Of a DNA stretch of 64,000 nucleotides, positions 11,899 to 26,443 are shown one piece after another. Position 1 is the stretch's first letter. The number at the start of each line of letters is the position of its first letter. The stretch lies in NCBI GenBank assembly GCA_024449915.1, contig JAMZAV010000103.1, positions 558,001 through 622,000 of the forward strand. Direction: 5' to 3'. The DNA is from Sweltsa coloradensis. Lineage: Eukaryota > Arthropoda > Insecta > Plecoptera > Chloroperlidae. The position numbers were made by a program, and so were the translations under genes. Below the pieces are notes generated by a model. It did no database searches. It was not told the origin of the DNA and worked only from the letters and a program-made list of their open reading frames with translations.

Positions 11899-12340
11899 GA
11901 GTGCGGCTGGGGGTCACCCCAGACCCCATCTACCCCCCACAGAATCGGCAAATAAATTCCCCCCCCCCCCCCCCCCCCCAACTTTCAAAACGTTCCTCGA
12001 GCCTGCTCAAGATTGCACAATTTTCTAACTGAACATTTTGGTGTCTACTTTTTTTGGGGGGTCTCCATTTTACGGGTGTTATCAATTGATAATATAGTTA
12101 CCTTGCCGATTTTCTTTTTTGTATCGTTGTGCATCAATTATAAGTAATCATTAATTTTTAAATCGCAGTACAGACAGTTTTGTTCTCTGACCTGCTGATA
12201 TAGCATCAAAAACAATCAAATGACAATTTTTGGTTTAGATTTGCTAAGCTGTCATGTTTTGTTTCTGTACGTATAGGACTACATCCAACCAGTTTTGTAT
12301 TGTATTTGTATATGTCACCTACATATAAAAACGGTATAAT
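11899..12340. other. Repeat-like G/C-homopolymer region
   Basis: A C-run of about 20 (11961-11980) and a G-run near 12055 flank sequence that resembles the CAGTGGCG-type MITEs at 38 and 39 kb (CAGTGGCAAAGG occurs at 11771). No matching right end is found, so the assignment is weak. Confidence 0.3.
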
Positions 12341-13229
12341 GCGGATTTTCTTTTATATCCCTGAACCTCGGAGGCTTAATCCACTACCTGCAGTGCTATT
12401 GACTTTAACTCCGGACCGCGGAGGTCGCAAGTTCGATGTCGTTAGTGGAAATGTTGAAGGAACGTTTTTACTACGAAATGTTAAAAGGTTATCTAGAAGC
12501 AATTTTTGTTCAATGCTATGATTGAGTCGATAAAAACAGAAAGGAGTAACATTGACAGTCACTAAAGTAGTTCCAATTATATATAGTGTAGAGACTGATT
12601 ATCAATGTGTTTAGGGTGTGTTTTTAAATTAATTTAATTTAAATAATTTCAAAATTAATAGTGAAATGATACAAACTAGTCATGCAGATTATTCCATCCT
12701 ATCTTAATGCAATAAATAAAGAGAAAAAAATATAATTATATCAACACTTAACAAGAAATCCGTTTAGAAGATTTAAAGATTTGATAAATACAGTCATACA
12801 CTAAAATACATTTTGAATTTTAGATGGTAAACATGCTAAGAAAAAGTGAAAATGTTTTATTATCGAATTAATACATAACTTATTTAATTTTAATTGAGAA
12901 CTGATTGAAGGTAATTATTCTATTAAATACTACGTGCAGTTTAATGTTTAGACCAACAAACAATACTTGCAGCTCTACTTTAAGGTACTTCCAAATCGTA
13001 CAATACAAACTACTTTTTTATTGCATTCTTCCGTCTACTTCACAAGAATGTTTTTTTTATATATATAAATGTACTTGATATGATTCAAACCCTAATTGAC
13101 TCGTTTACTTACACGCGTCTTCAGCTTACGACAAGGTTTTCTCCTCAATCATCACAAATATAGTGTCTGTAAAGCTAGTTTTGCATTTACTTGTTCAACT
13201 ATATTTTTCAAATATGACGTATACACCCG
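12341..13229. other. Mostly AT-rich; degenerate tRNA-like piece
   Basis: The 12400-12440 segment has GGACCGCGGAGGTCGCAAGTTCGATG, a decayed B-box context. The rest is AT-rich with nothing recognised. Confidence 0.3.
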
Positions 13230-13620
13230 CCCTAATTCGAATCCATCATTCGGTTATGGGGCTACCTTGAGTCAGAATATCTTTGTCTAGCCCGTTCCTT
13301 CTGTAGCCTAGTATCTCCAAAAGGTATAGGTATTTTTTCAGTAAACCGCGATACCATCTGGCACACGCCTCTTCTTCTATCAGCTCCTGAACAGCTCGAC
13401 AGACGGACGGACGGACGGACGCAACAGAAGGCAGCAACAAGATGCGGCAAATGACCAAGGCAAGGTGCAATAATAATTAGATAGGTTAGGAGCTCGAACG
13501 ACAGCGAGCGCCACTGTGGCGAAATAACACGTAACATTTGTCCGAGTTATTTCGAGACCACGCCCGCCCAAGTCTCCATACTAACGACTTGTTTGGGCCA
13601 TTTTTGACAGCAAAAGATTG
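13230..13620. other. Higher-GC block with short (GGAC)n
   Basis: Positions 13401-13420 contain (GGAC)5-like repeats. The block is open in several minus-strand frames at once, which reflects composition, not coding. It could be a repeat or an unannotated promoter. Confidence 0.3.
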
Positions 13621-16600
13621 AGTTGCGCTTTTCTGGGTGAGGAATGTATCTTTTAAACCAATATTTTATCATTGCTGATGAGAACGAACCATCGCATTGG
13701 AAACCTTATAATTGGAAGGTAAACTTCAAAATTACGATACTTCAACAAAGTTTTTATGTTTATCATGATTCAGCACTGTTTCTATAATATTTTGTGGGGA
13801 ATTTAGTAGGGCCTATGTGGTGATTATAAAAAAAATAAGCACACTTATTATAGCTTATTGAATTTGTGATTAGTATAGGACATTAAAAAATGCCTTGATT
13901 AGGCCTATATGAGTTATGTCGGAAAAGTTCAAGATCAAAAATAAATTAAATACTGATTAAATGGCACATGTTCTCCACTGGAAATCACAAAACTTTATTT
14001 TACTACCAATTGCGTAAAACCGATATCACGCAATTACACACAATATAATGGTTTTTAACATTTATTTAAACGCATGTTGGTCCGGAAAATAAAATTAAAA
14101 GAATATTCAATGAAAAATAAAAGAAGAATAAATTAAACTCGTATCGCACTAATTGAGTTAGTAAGTGGGCGATCGATGACATACGTATCTAGTAAAAGAA
14201 AAGATATTGTGAACAAAGCTGTTTGGGTGTACAGTGTACATGTCATGTACATCGGGTGACTCTCTTTAGGTGACGACGATAGATATATGGAAATTGGATG
14301 GTTGGGAAGGAATGTTTACTTGCTACTAGTCGAAGGATTCGAACCATGGAAAACCCCTAGATTGCCGGTGGCTGGGAAATGGAATGCCGATGATCTGCCG
14401 AATGGTAGATACTATAACGAATATCAAGTACGTTGTTGTCTATATACCCCTGACTCGTTACCATGCACGAGCTAGTTGTACTATTACCGTCTTGTTTTAC
14501 AAGTTAATTAGTAATAAAACACTTAATTAAATAACTTACTTGGGTTGAGCGATTCAGGTCGTAAAACGAACATTTCCTTCCGGGTGTGAAAAGGTGAGAG
14601 AAAAGCTACACGAGAGAACGGAGGGTGGCTTTTGGTGATGCAGCATGAAATTCGAAGCAGTCGAACACGACAGAAGCTTGAAGGCCCCCGTGACAAATAC
14701 AAGGCCTAACAATACTTAATGCTTGCACACCCATAACCAGTGGAACGATTGAAAAGTCATCCATTAATTATGAAATCTTTGTAAACCGTTGGACAGTGTT
14801 TTGTTTGAGAGTGTACCCACACTGCGGTTTGCGGTCTTTGAGTCGTAACCAACAAAACATCGTTTACTCCCCATGCAATGTTGCCTTTTCTTTGTCGATA
14901 AAACAATTCGTTTCCCTTTTTGGGTAAATCTATTTTTTTGTAATACACTTAAAATAATAAAAACCATAATCAGCCCATCTTTCGTATTGTTGTCGATTGC
15001 CAATTGGACTCTATTGTAAAGGGGATCCGTACCTAAGGGCAAGCAGAAGCTAACGACGCGGAACCAAACCACAAATAAATATACAAAACGCAAATTACGT
15101 CGACAGCTTGGTCTTCAGCCTACAGGGAGATGAATTAAATAATCATTATGCACGCGTGCTTACGCTCGTGGTCATAAATTATTTCTTTCCAACACCACAC
15201 GTCGATGTGTGTCAGTGTTCGCAACGAAACTCCAGGTGTTAGGATTGTAAGAATATTATCCATTTGGGGTGTGTCAGATTTAGCTTTCAGTGCAGTCTCC
15301 CCCGCAATCACCGGCAAGAATCTTGCTTGATACGCGAGTTTATAAAGAATGTAAACAAAATACCCATAGCATCGCGCGCAGTTTAGTTTTGTGACAGCAG
15401 ATCAAGGTAGATTTCTGATTTAGGAGAAAGTGTACAATCCCAAAACAAAATATGACGATGCGTAACTTTGTTGTTTCCTATTAATTTATGCTTTGTAATT
15501 TATAAGTATAGCAATGACTTGGAAGAATTTCCACCATGTTTCTCAAAAGTGATACTAATATATAAAGCAGATTCTTCGGAACGTTGAATTTCAGCTCAAC
15601 AGGTCTGTTTTGCGATTCTTCAGAAAATCTCACACCATTGCTATATAAATGAACAAATATTGACAGCTTTTGTTTTCCAATGAGCGTTTTATTACTTAGT
15701 GTAAATTAGATCAGATTAGGCTTACTATACTTACTCCTTCCTTAGGAGTAACACACCTTTGACTTTACATTTTAACGTCAGTGAGACACAAATCAGGCCA
15801 AATGAATTATCATGTTAACTGCCCATAGAAGTGGCATAACAGATTAAACACACTTTTACAAAATACATGCATTGCTTTCTGCCCTAAATCCAAAATAATC
15901 ATTTCGACCCATGTGTGTTATAATTTGGTTCAAAACTCTGGCGAAGTCATACCCTCAAAAGTCCCACTAGTTTGAATCTATGACCTTCACCTTTGATATT
16001 GCTTGGGTTTCATGGTATTTCTAAAAAGCACGATCATTTTTTTAATTTGTGATTTTATTTTATTCTTACTATGAGATGGCTAAATGAATAATTCATTTTT
16101 ATTGGCTTTTTTTGAAATATAAAAATTAACTTAAGAACAAGAGTTTCTTTTTATCTGTAATATTCACTGTATTTTAATGTATTATTATGTTTTTATGGCG
16201 TGCTTTCCACCGACAAATAATCAAACTAAACATTAAGGAAACGGTGAGTTGAATGCACGAGCATGGTTGTAGGCTATACGCGCACATACATGCAATACTA
16301 TGTCCAGTATAATGAAGATAAAATATTGGTTTTATTCGTACACTTTACATGCACATGTCTATTGTGTCCACATAAACAATTAACATTATGTGTCTAATGT
16401 TCTTTTATCATCACAACCTTCGTGTGAAAAATGCAGTTCACCGCCACAATAAAAGTGGTCATACAAGTACGAAAACTGCTCACATCCTAATCTGGCAAAA
16501 ACTTAGTATAGAGTTTCAATTGCAAACTGGTTGTGCACGTATACATCAGGTACCAGAAGCATCCCATTTATTAATTTGAAGTCATTAAAGAATCGTGTTA

Positions 16601-19600
16601 CTCAATAAAAAAACTTGCTATGCAAGGGCAACTTGATCTAATAGAGCTGGCGTGTCAACTAGATTGCAATCTTAATTTTGTCTGCGGGCGTCTTTACATT
16701 GTTCACTGAATTGTTGCAATCAGTTGCACACAAGAGAAAACGAGTATGCAACTAGGTTTAATACCCATGGGAAAATGACTTGTAACTTTTTACCGACCAA
16801 ATGGGCGTAACAGGTTAGACGTACTCTTAGCCACCCGATTATCACCCCGCGTGTGATACATGTCAAATGTGAGCCGACATGGGTAATGACTGGATAGTTA
16901 CATTTTTTCTTTATAAATTGAACACCGGATAGTCATGTAAGTTGTGAATTATATGCTTTGTAGTAAAACGACATGGTGGTCTTTTAGTGCACCGGATAAT
17001 CCCTTTCATGATGGAAGTGGTGCACAATGCACACGCATGCATCCGATATTTGAGCCTACATTTAAGAAGATTCTTGGTACCAACTTAATTTATGAACCAT
17101 CAGCCATATGTCCGGCTCGGCTGGACTCGAGAAAGGACGTATGCACGCAATAGTGCAATGGCCAAGGGAACATTACAATTTGGGAATACAAACTCCCTTA
17201 CTTCTATTTTGAAATGGTTTTGTAAAAATATTTGACTGAAATAATTAGTAAAGCAAATAATGTAAACATAGGGAAAAAAGAAAGACGAGTCAAAATAAAT
17301 TTAACGGAGGAGAAGAAATTGTTCAAAGAAAGTTTTATTTTAGAGGACTCTAGATGGAGGGGTGGATGAACAGAAGAAGATTGATACACGTTTAAACCAA
17401 GTAGTATAGAATGATTTTGAAATAAAAGAGCGGGAATGCTGAGATAAAGTGCTAGGCCCATTCTAATTTTGTCGCGAGATGGCCACATACTGAATGTACT
17501 AAAAGTGATTACGTTGAATGCATTTACAAGTTAAGTACCCTATCATGGCAGCTGACTGAGCGAAATATACTGTCATTGCGCATACTAATATTAAAGTGAA
17601 ACTCTAAGAGCTTTGAAGAACCCACATCAAACGAGTGAAAATACCTTCCCAAATGCTTGGGCAAAACGCGGAACAGAACTCTGAAACCGACATCAACACA
17701 ACCTGCAAGCAGCAAACTGGACCGCGACGACCCCCGCTGAGTAGAAGAGACCCATAAAGGAGCCGCCGTCATCAATGATGCCAATAACCACGTGATTATA
17801 GTCTAGCCAATATATTATTTACGCCAGTTCAGGTAAATTACAAGATCACACTATAATTATCGTGTTTCAAATTATATATAATACAAGAAAGCAATGCGTT
17901 GTTCTGATTGTAGAATCACGTCAGTCGTCAATAAGATATTTTGAACTACGTATGCTTAAAAAAACCGTGAGGTTATTTGTGTACGTCATCTGTGGTTAAT
18001 TTGTGGATAGACGGTGTGCACTAACATATTTATCAATACGATGTTAAACGATGTTACAAAAGAAATGTCACACCACAAATAAGTTTTTACTTTATACCGT
18101 GTGTTTTGCTAGAGTACGGTATACTAATAATAATGAATAGATAATTGATAGATTTGCTGATTGAATCGTATTATCTTGTATGTAAAAGTGTGTCATTCAA
18201 TTCGTGTTGGACAAAAGATCAAATTGTATTATTATTTGTTAGTTTAAGAATGTATTTTATTTCTGTATTGTGTTGTAGAAATGGAAGACACGACGTCTGA
18301 AAATACCGACTATTGTGATATTATGGTTCGCAGTGGGTTAATCCATTTATATTTTACAAAACCACTGCACCTTCTATCACTTTGAACCTATGGTCAATAA
18401 GTCATTTAACCATCCGACTGATATGTAAATATGAATTATTAACTGTGGTTTTAATGATAAAGGAAATGTAGGTAGTCAAGTAAAGTCTATAAATCAAACA
18501 TAGGATTGACAACAATTAATTAAATATTATAGAAATGTCAGCTACGTTAAGTCCTCTCACCACCATTACCATTAGTAAAATCGTCATCAGCTCAGCACTC
18601 GTATCCTGGTTGGCTATACTACACAAGTATGTGGATGAAATACTTAGATCAATGTTAAATGTACATTATTACATCTCTGTATGTGACTATTGCAGAGATG
18701 AAATTATAAAATTAATATTATTATTGGTATCAGTGTAAAATCCTATTTGTGGAATGGCAATAACTATTATTATTATCATTATGACTTGAGAAAATTATCG
18801 TATGGATAATTTTCTAGGGAGATAACCATAATCAATGATAAGGTGAGGGTAATTCTCTCTGATGTATAAATATAATAAATATTAGAGTTTTTACTACTCG
18901 CATTTGTATATTCTATTGCCACCTGTATTCAGGAGTTTGTTTGGAAGTAATAAATAAACCATTACTGTCGGCCACTACGTTCAATACAGACTTTATGACG
19001 CAACTCAATTACCTTTACTTAGCACGTCAGGACAACTGCATAAACTCATTAACTTAGTTAGCATAATATGATTAATTGCGAGACTAGACTAGATAAGTAA
19101 TTATGTGATTAGGCGAATAGATTCAATTCAACTCATAGGCTATACTTAAATAAGAATCACTTTCATGTCCGTCCGCCTGTGCATGTGTCACGTCTCACAA
19201 TAAAACCCGATCACGACTTCTGCTTGATATGCGGAGTTTCTTGTTAACATTCTCCAGAAACAGGGATGATACAGAATCATTTTGGTGACACTGTGGGTCA
19301 GGGGGCGGGACTAACGTTACATAAAGTTGACATGTAAATACCCGGCACCTCTACCATGAGAGAGATTTGAATGTATGACAGGAACGTATTTTTATTATTG
19401 TATCTCTCTTCATACTTGGCAACGCCACCAACAACTACATTAATTGGAACAGTGGAATGGAACGTATAATGGCATTCGTTTTTATTTTTAAATAATTCGT
19501 GAGCTTTCAAACCAGCGTAAGAAGGAATTGCTTATGTGTTGCAACATGTTGAGCCATAAACTTACTCATACGTACACACACACATCATTATCATAATACG

Positions 19601-20054
19601 CTTAGGTTAGGTCGGTACAGGCTATATTTATTATTTAGTAATATATAAGAAAATCCATGTGATAAAATACTTTTTATTTGCACTTGTTCTTGAATTTGAA
19701 TTTTAAACAATGTATCAAATAAGATTGGTCAATTATCAAAAATTAATTTAAACAAAATGTATTCCAAGGGGTGTGTTTGTGAGTTTAGTAGGAGTAGGAT
19801 TTCCCTTATCATTTCACTCTACTCATCCTCAATAATAGTTTCAATGCTCAAATAAACGTAATTGGCATACCTACTGTTTGGCAAACACAAATATTTACTC
19901 GTATTACTCGTTACACAGCAGCAACATTTCTTATGTCATTGAATTACGCAATGCACTTCTGAAAGAAAGGTGGTTAAGTTAATCCGTGCGGCTCAAATGA
20001 TTAGGCAGACGCCTCTACTCGACTCTAACAAGTCTTGAACGTGCTCGTTGCCAC
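13621..20054. other. Long non-coding stretch
   Basis: I see no gene. A B-box-like GGTTCGAATCC lies on the minus strand near 14335-14345 and may mark a decayed SINE. 17520-17790 is a higher-GC block open for 86 codons on the minus strand with no recognised motif. The rest is AT-rich. Confidence 0.35.
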
Positions 20055-20159
20055 GTGGCTAGTCGTGATTGTTGGTCGGAAACATCTTCGTGACTAGTCG
20101 TGATTGTTCGTCGGAAACATCTTCGTGGCTAGTCGTGATTGTTCGTCGGAAACATCTTC
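20055..20159. repeat. Tandem repeat, 3 x 35 bp
   Basis: Three units of GTGRCTAGTCGTGATTGTT followed by SGTCGGAAACATCTTC differ at only two positions. A fourth unit starts and decays after GTGACTA. Confidence 0.92.
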
Positions 20160-20644
20160 GTGACTATAGGAAGATTGATTGGCGAATACAAAGTAATTGC
20201 AACAACGTTTACCCGACCCTAAATGCACACGGCACGGCAATAATGAAATGCATTTATTCGAGTATCATGTGGCAACGCCGAAAACGTTATTTGCACACGT
20301 TGGATTTCAATTGATTAATTTTTTATTTTTTTGTGTTGGTGGACTGTTTTGATACCGCAATAATAAAAAAGGCAAATTTAGTTTTAATTACTTCAATGAC
20401 AAGCACCACGTATTTTGATAGAACTATATTCAAGTATACAGCCACACATTTTATCACAAAATAATTTTTTAAGAAAACGCTGTTTTGTTTCTGTAAAAGA
20501 GATTCCAAAGATCATGCATGCTTAACCTTGATAACCATATCATATACCGAGTATAACCATAATACACTGCATGTAAATATTAACTTGGTATGCTTATTCA
20601 TGATGATGTCTGCATAGATATTACAGCTGATATATTTTTATATA
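20160..20644. other. Non-coding
   Basis: AT-rich; nothing recognised. Confidence 0.35.
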
Positions 20645-21069
20645 CTAGGAAAACGCTTAAGTCCCGCCGCGTTGTTGGATGAGCGTAATTGGTGCATTGA
20701 GTTGTTTAAGTGTTATGCGGATTTTTGTTGTACTGTGAAAAAATCATTACTTAGTTGATTTTTTTGAAATTAATTTAAATTAAATAAAAAAAAACTTTAA
20801 TTTTAATTTTTTTAATTATTATATATATATGTATATATTATATATATGAAGAGGATGGATATGGATAGGATCCCAAGACGAGACTTCGAAGCAGGAGAGG
20901 AAGTAAAAGAAAAGTAGGAAGACCGAGAGAAAGATGGGGAAGATTGATTGAAGGAGACGTTGAAGAGAGAGGTGAATCGTGGAACCAGGTGACGGAATTG
21001 AAGCTGTGGGAGGACAGGAAGGAGTGGAGAAAATTGGTGGAGAAGCAGATGATGCAGGATGAAGATGAC

Positions 21070-21103
<34 letters not shown>

Positions 21104-21646
21104 TTGATTATGATGAAGAAACGCTGAGCCTGGCAAGCTCGGCAAAAAATAGTTTCGTGCCCTAGATATCGGTGTGAAGAACACCACTCAACCCGACATT
21201 GTTGGAAATGAGTTTTGATTATTATTATTATTCTTAATTTAAAAAAAGAAAAAAATCGTAAAATTTTGATTTTCATAACAAATAATTTTTTGATTGCGCT
21301 CAGATTTCACACGAATATATAAATTCATGAAATTAAGGTTCTGTGAAAAAATTATTACAATCGGACAAAGCATGCAGGTGTTATAAATCGAAGAATTTTG
21401 TTAAAAATCGAAAAAAAATCGTAAAATTGCGATTTTCATGAGAAATAATTTTTCGATCGATTTTTCCCCCCGTGCAGTTCTTCGTTCAGAGATTTCATAG
21501 ACCTCCATAAAATTTCATCGCAATTGGAGTATTGGTTTAGCCGGAATCGTGTTCACAGACACACAAAAATACAAAAAAAAACATTCCGGATTTTTTTCTC
21601 CAGTGTAGTGAAATGGAATCTTCGCTTCGCTCGCTACGCTCATCAA
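20645..21646 (-). mobile_element. Family A Helitron/Helentron-like element, copy 2 (interrupted)
   Basis: It has the same ends as copy 1 (CTAGGAAAACGC at the left, CGCTCAT(C)AA at the right) and the same internal blocks. It is split by a LINE fragment at about 20818-21225, so the LINE inserted later. Confidence 0.75.
20818..21225 (+). mobile_element. 3' end of a non-LTR retrotransposon with (GAT)n tail
   Basis: The plus strand reads GSKRKVGRPRERWGRLIEGD, then a tract ending DRKEWRKLVEKQ. This R/K-rich GRPRxRW...DRxxWR pattern is the usual C-terminus of RTE-like or related LINE polyproteins. A (GAT)n run (21067-21101) and a short 3' part follow. The piece is 5'-truncated and has stops just upstream. 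Confidence 0.65.
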
Positions 21647-24600
21647 TAATATTTTTTAGTAAAGTTTTTTCTATGGTTACTTACGTAATTACTTGGTATT
21701 GTTTTAGCTGTTATCGCATACATGCATCTTAGTGTCATCTCAAATAACAAACGCACAGACGAAACATATTTCTATGGCATACGGTATATAAACACGTAAG
21801 CATACATGCATTACATGTGACAACACCTAAATTGATTTAATATTATATAAAAGTGATCGTGGTTGCCTTTTAAGACCTCACGTTGATGAGGGATAGAAAA
21901 ACTCCTAAATATCAATTTTCAATTCTCATGGTCCTCATAGTATCACTTTGCCTGCCCCCATTGAGTTGATCAAGTTGGTTTACCTGCATCTGGCCGCCCG
22001 AGACGCCCCACTCTTTCACCACAAATTAAACCACAACAAATGAATGATCAAATCCTTTAACACGAGACCATTCGGTTTTCTTCCCTTTTCATCGAAAATG
22101 ACAAATTAAGGTATTTCTTTAGACAAGCTAGAGCTTCTTCTGTGTGGGGTCTCTTCAGCACAAGATAATCAATTAAAAATATGACGTGTCAATTAAAGCA
22201 AAGAAATACCACTGACAGGTGTGTAAGCATCAAGCTCAACTCTTCACGCAGTCCTGATAGATGAAATGTTTTTAATTAACAAAACAGTTGAAACTATTGA
22301 ATAACAACAATGTATTTTTTTGCGATTCATTGGTGTACGCAAAAAAATATCCTGAATTGAAAGGAACTCAATATATAATATAAACTTGATTTATCAATAT
22401 GATATTTGGCCTTCATATTATTGATTAATTTTTTAAATATATTTTACACGGTGACGTTCATTTTTCAAGGAATTTTGTTATGTCAAAAGATGTATTTTTT
22501 TTTAAGTTTTACAAACCTTGAAAACAAATCGAAAGTAATATGCCTACTTTTAAATACATCAAATCTACATTATATTAATTAATGACACCTATACAAATCA
22601 AATAAGTTCGCTATTGTTTAGCACTTTTCCACCACATTTCTGCCCTATGCTATACTAACTGATGTCGATATAGCTTCCTAAGAAATACAATCAGGTGATG
22701 GTTGGAGACCAATACTTTACAAAAAGATTATTGTTTTTTAATGGGACACAACTTTTCAATTACTAAAACATAGTTAAAAGTCACAACAGTCAAGATTGTC
22801 GTCAAGCTGGTCCATACTATCAATAACCCACATAAGCATACTCAATATATTATTTTTTATTTTTTTTTTTTATTTTTATTTCCCACTATTAGGCTTAGTA
22901 GGAAGGTTGGCAGAAAAGGGCAGTATGCCGCAAGCACAAGGTGTCTGTCTTAAAATGTGAATTCTATTGATCTTATCTGATATTATGAGTTTTATATTCG
23001 TAAGGATAACTTCGATTTGTCTAGTATTTACTGATATAAAGTTAGTAAACAAACATGTCAACTTCACAACTTATTATTAATTATATTTGTATTTTATTTA
23101 TTTTTAATTCCAAAGTAAACTTCAACATAGGCCTATTCATTGGAAAAATCTTGCAAACAATGGAAACAAATTGTTAGTATTATGCTAATAAATAAAAAAA
23201 ATGTCGACGAGCTTTATAAAGTACACTAACCTGGTGGAAAGGTCATGTTGAATGTTCACATTCATAACATGGCATGCTGAAAACGAGACTAGTAAACGTT
23301 ATGATGCTACAATGCACTAAATACGATATCATTCGCCAGAAGCAAAGTCAGAAATGGATATAATGAACGATTCATGTGAACAACAAGACGATGATAACAT
23401 GAAGATGAGATGGACTTTCCGAGTCGAGGCATACCATGGGGTTACATGCGCATTAATAACAATATAAGACTTCAATAACAAAACGAAAAGAAGATAATAC
23501 AACTGAATCATCTTTGAAAATGAAAGGGTTGTAATTATATCTCGACATTAATGACCTTAAGTGAAAGCTTTTGATTCCACCCCCTCGTGCATCAGTCGAG
23601 TGACTTCAGAGGGTATTATATTCACATTAAGATCACCCCGTAAGGAGGGTCCTACCCTCCCCTAGCTAGACAAGCTCTTGAATATTAGTGCACCCTGCCC
23701 ATCGTAAGAACTGGGTCAGGCCCTCATGCAGGTATTCAAGAAATAAGCCGCGTCGAATGAAAGCGAGAGAAAAAAACTAGTTTCGTATTTTTTTTCTAAC
23801 AACATAAGGTAACATCATGTTATTTTGGTAATAAAATTTAAGACCTATAAAATTCATATCATTAAGTAAACGAAATGATATTTTGTTAATGTAAAGGGGT
23901 GGATTTTTTGCCATTATCACGTTACCTTGAACTAACAGTGACAGTTATTACAAACATGCGATGATAGTGTACTAGTTGTCCATGCTGATTAGAGGTCGTT
24001 TAATTAATGGATATTGCCATAAAAACAATGACAGTTATTAGACACTAACATATTTTATAGTTTGGGGGATAATTATAGGGATTTGCGCGGATCAAGTAGC
24101 AATGGAAAGATGCTTTAACATATGATGTTGTAGAATGTGTTATTATGGTTTCACGCGGTTGTTTCTTAAAATCTGAGCACGCTATTCATTAAGTTTCATA
24201 CGTTACCGACACTTTTATACTTGTGCTGCGTCAACTCATATTTTATTCTGTGCTTTTCTGCAAGTAAGCTGACACACATACATTCATTCAAATCATTCTT
24301 GAAAATGAGTGTAAATTCCTTTACCAAGATTGTTAATTTACCACTTCGAGCGTTCAACTTGAAAAAGTACAATGCAAGACAAAGGGACAAGTTGAGATGG
24401 TGGTCAGAAATTTGTTTAGTTTATTAATTATGGTTTATAAACATTTATCTTAATTCCATTGCCTCCGGTAAAAAAGGGTGTTTACTACACTAAACTAAAC
24501 CCATATTTTAACACAATTTTTTTTTAAATGGGCTCTAGTAATACTATTCATATTATAAGTTAGTATCATTAGATAAGGAGTCACAACACATTCACTAGAA

Positions 24601-25019
24601 CGGTTGACATGCCAACTAATGATGCATTCGAAAAGGAGTGGCATCAACCCCAGGGTTTTCACCTACTGGAAGAGTTTTTGCTCCAGAATATTAGACTACT
24701 ATAATAAATTCGGGTTTCCGTTTGAAAGGATTTATTTTGACATTCTCGAGGTGAACCAATTAAAGACAATCACATCACGTTGATTGAAAGCAATAAAAAG
24801 CACGGTTCGTGACGCATTTAAAGTGACTAGAAACACGCTATTCACGAGCCACGTTGATGGATGAGTTTCCGATTTAACATAGTCATAATGCGAAACTTTG
24901 AAATTATATGCCCTACACTAAGTGAACATTAGTTGACCATCTATCATACAGAATTATAATTAAATTCTTGGTATGTTTAATGTCCACGATTATTTCAGTT
25001 TTTTTAGTGCCAGGCTCTG
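21647..25019. other. Long non-coding stretch
   Basis: No gene is recognised. 22855-22880 is a T-rich run. 23570-23760 is less AT-rich and contains the small hairpin GGAGGGTCCTACCCTCC (23645-23661), perhaps an old repeat. Confidence 0.35.
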
Positions 25020-25027
25020 TGTGGTTC

Positions 25028-25340
25028 GTTGGTCTTGTGGTTAGCGTCACTGCTTCTAAGGCAGATATACCAGAGTTCGATTCCCGCTATAGGCACAAGT
25101 TTTTTAACTTCTGATTTAGACTTAAGTTCATCAGTTCTTGGCTCTTGGCTTAGAAATTTGTAAACGATGACTTTGGAGCCGTCCTAGCAACGAGGCACAT
25201 AATAAAGTCTAGTTGTTCCGAATCAGCCATGTTGATTTCGGTCTTGATTGATCGATATTGACAACTTAAATATACCGGTCTCCAGTTGGTCATTGTTCGC
25301 TCGTCGATGGTGTCGGCTAGACTCTAAATACTAATTGATT
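25028..25340 (+). repeat. SINE-2 (tRNA-Gly-like head), internally deleted copy
   Basis: A tRNA-like head is visible: A-box TGGTCTTGTGG, anticodon arm CTGCTTCTAAGGCAG, B-box AGTTCGATTCCC. The arm resembles arthropod tRNA-Gly (CTGCCTTCCAAGCAG), so that is the likely source. The body (AAGTTTTTTAACTTCTGATTT, GCCGTCCTAGCAACGAGGCA) matches 56460-56846 inverted. The end is TAGACTCTAAATA. Confidence 0.75.
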
Positions 25341-26375
25341 TATTTATTTAATATCATAAGTGATTTAATTTAACAGTGTATGGTAGCATCGTTTTTTATA
25401 CGCGACTTAATCGCGGTGAAGATCAAACTAACATCTTTTTGATAATAACTGAACTAATGATTCTGTCATCTCTACTGGGTGGTGAAATGATATAACAAAG
25501 AGACTCAGTCTAATGCATCTAACAAGGGTCACGTATAGGCATATTAAGTACTAGTTAACTTAACTTCTGTCTTTCAGAACATAATCACACGCCTTTATAA
25601 AATATCAGTTTACAAAAGTAATCTTCCCCTAGTCGGGCAATATTAGCATAATTTGTTTAAGCTGGCTTACTGCGATAAGGTGAGACCCGTGTTATAGTAG
25701 TAGCTATTGAATAACACGACTGTCGTGGTGAGTGGTGACTGCGATGCACGAAGGGGCCTACACTAGCTGCATGGGCGATGCATAAGATTAACCCTCTACT
25801 CGGGGAACTTTATTACATAAGGATTATTATTTAAGAGGGGACGCTGAGCTTGGCCCAACTAAAATGCGCGCACTCATAGGTGTTGATGATTTCTGCTGAA
25901 CGGTTGGTAATATCATTACCAAATTTTACATGCATATTAATGAAGTACGTTTTTATTGATATTCACACTTAGTTGCAAAAAATTAGAGATAAAGGTCCAT
26001 TGCGAAACATAAGTCCAAAACAAAAAATAGGATAGATTTCAATTATGTAAATTCCCATCAAACAGTTTATCTTACGATAAAACCAAATTAACCTACGCGT
26101 TCAAAATTATTTAATCTTTGATATCCAGTATGCAAATTTGCGTTAAAAATCTATACACTATTCCCCATGTTCACCAAAATTGAGTAAATTACGGAGATTG
26201 CACGACTATTTTATTCAAAGTCAATGGTATTATTTAAGATTACGCGTACTGGATACCATAGATAGATTCTTTATGAAAGTTCGTGTGAAATATGATACCG
26301 GTGCTATTAACCGTTTACCCGGAATAATCTGAAAGCTTCAGCGACTCGGTAGCAACTATAACTACCTCGATTCTG
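25341..26375. other. Non-coding
   Basis: AT-rich to mixed composition; nothing recognised. Confidence 0.35.
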
Positions 26376-26443
26376 CATATAGTGCGGTTCCAAAGCCAAC
26401 AATATTGCAAATAGTGATACTAGCATGAAAATTTGCATACTTA

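Noticed and set aside
17524..17784. 86-codon minus ORF as a gene
   Set aside because: Unrecognised and isolated; kept only as a GC block.
20944..21165. Acidic poly-Asp protein gene
   Set aside because: The Asp run is a (GAT)n microsatellite at the end of a truncated LINE.
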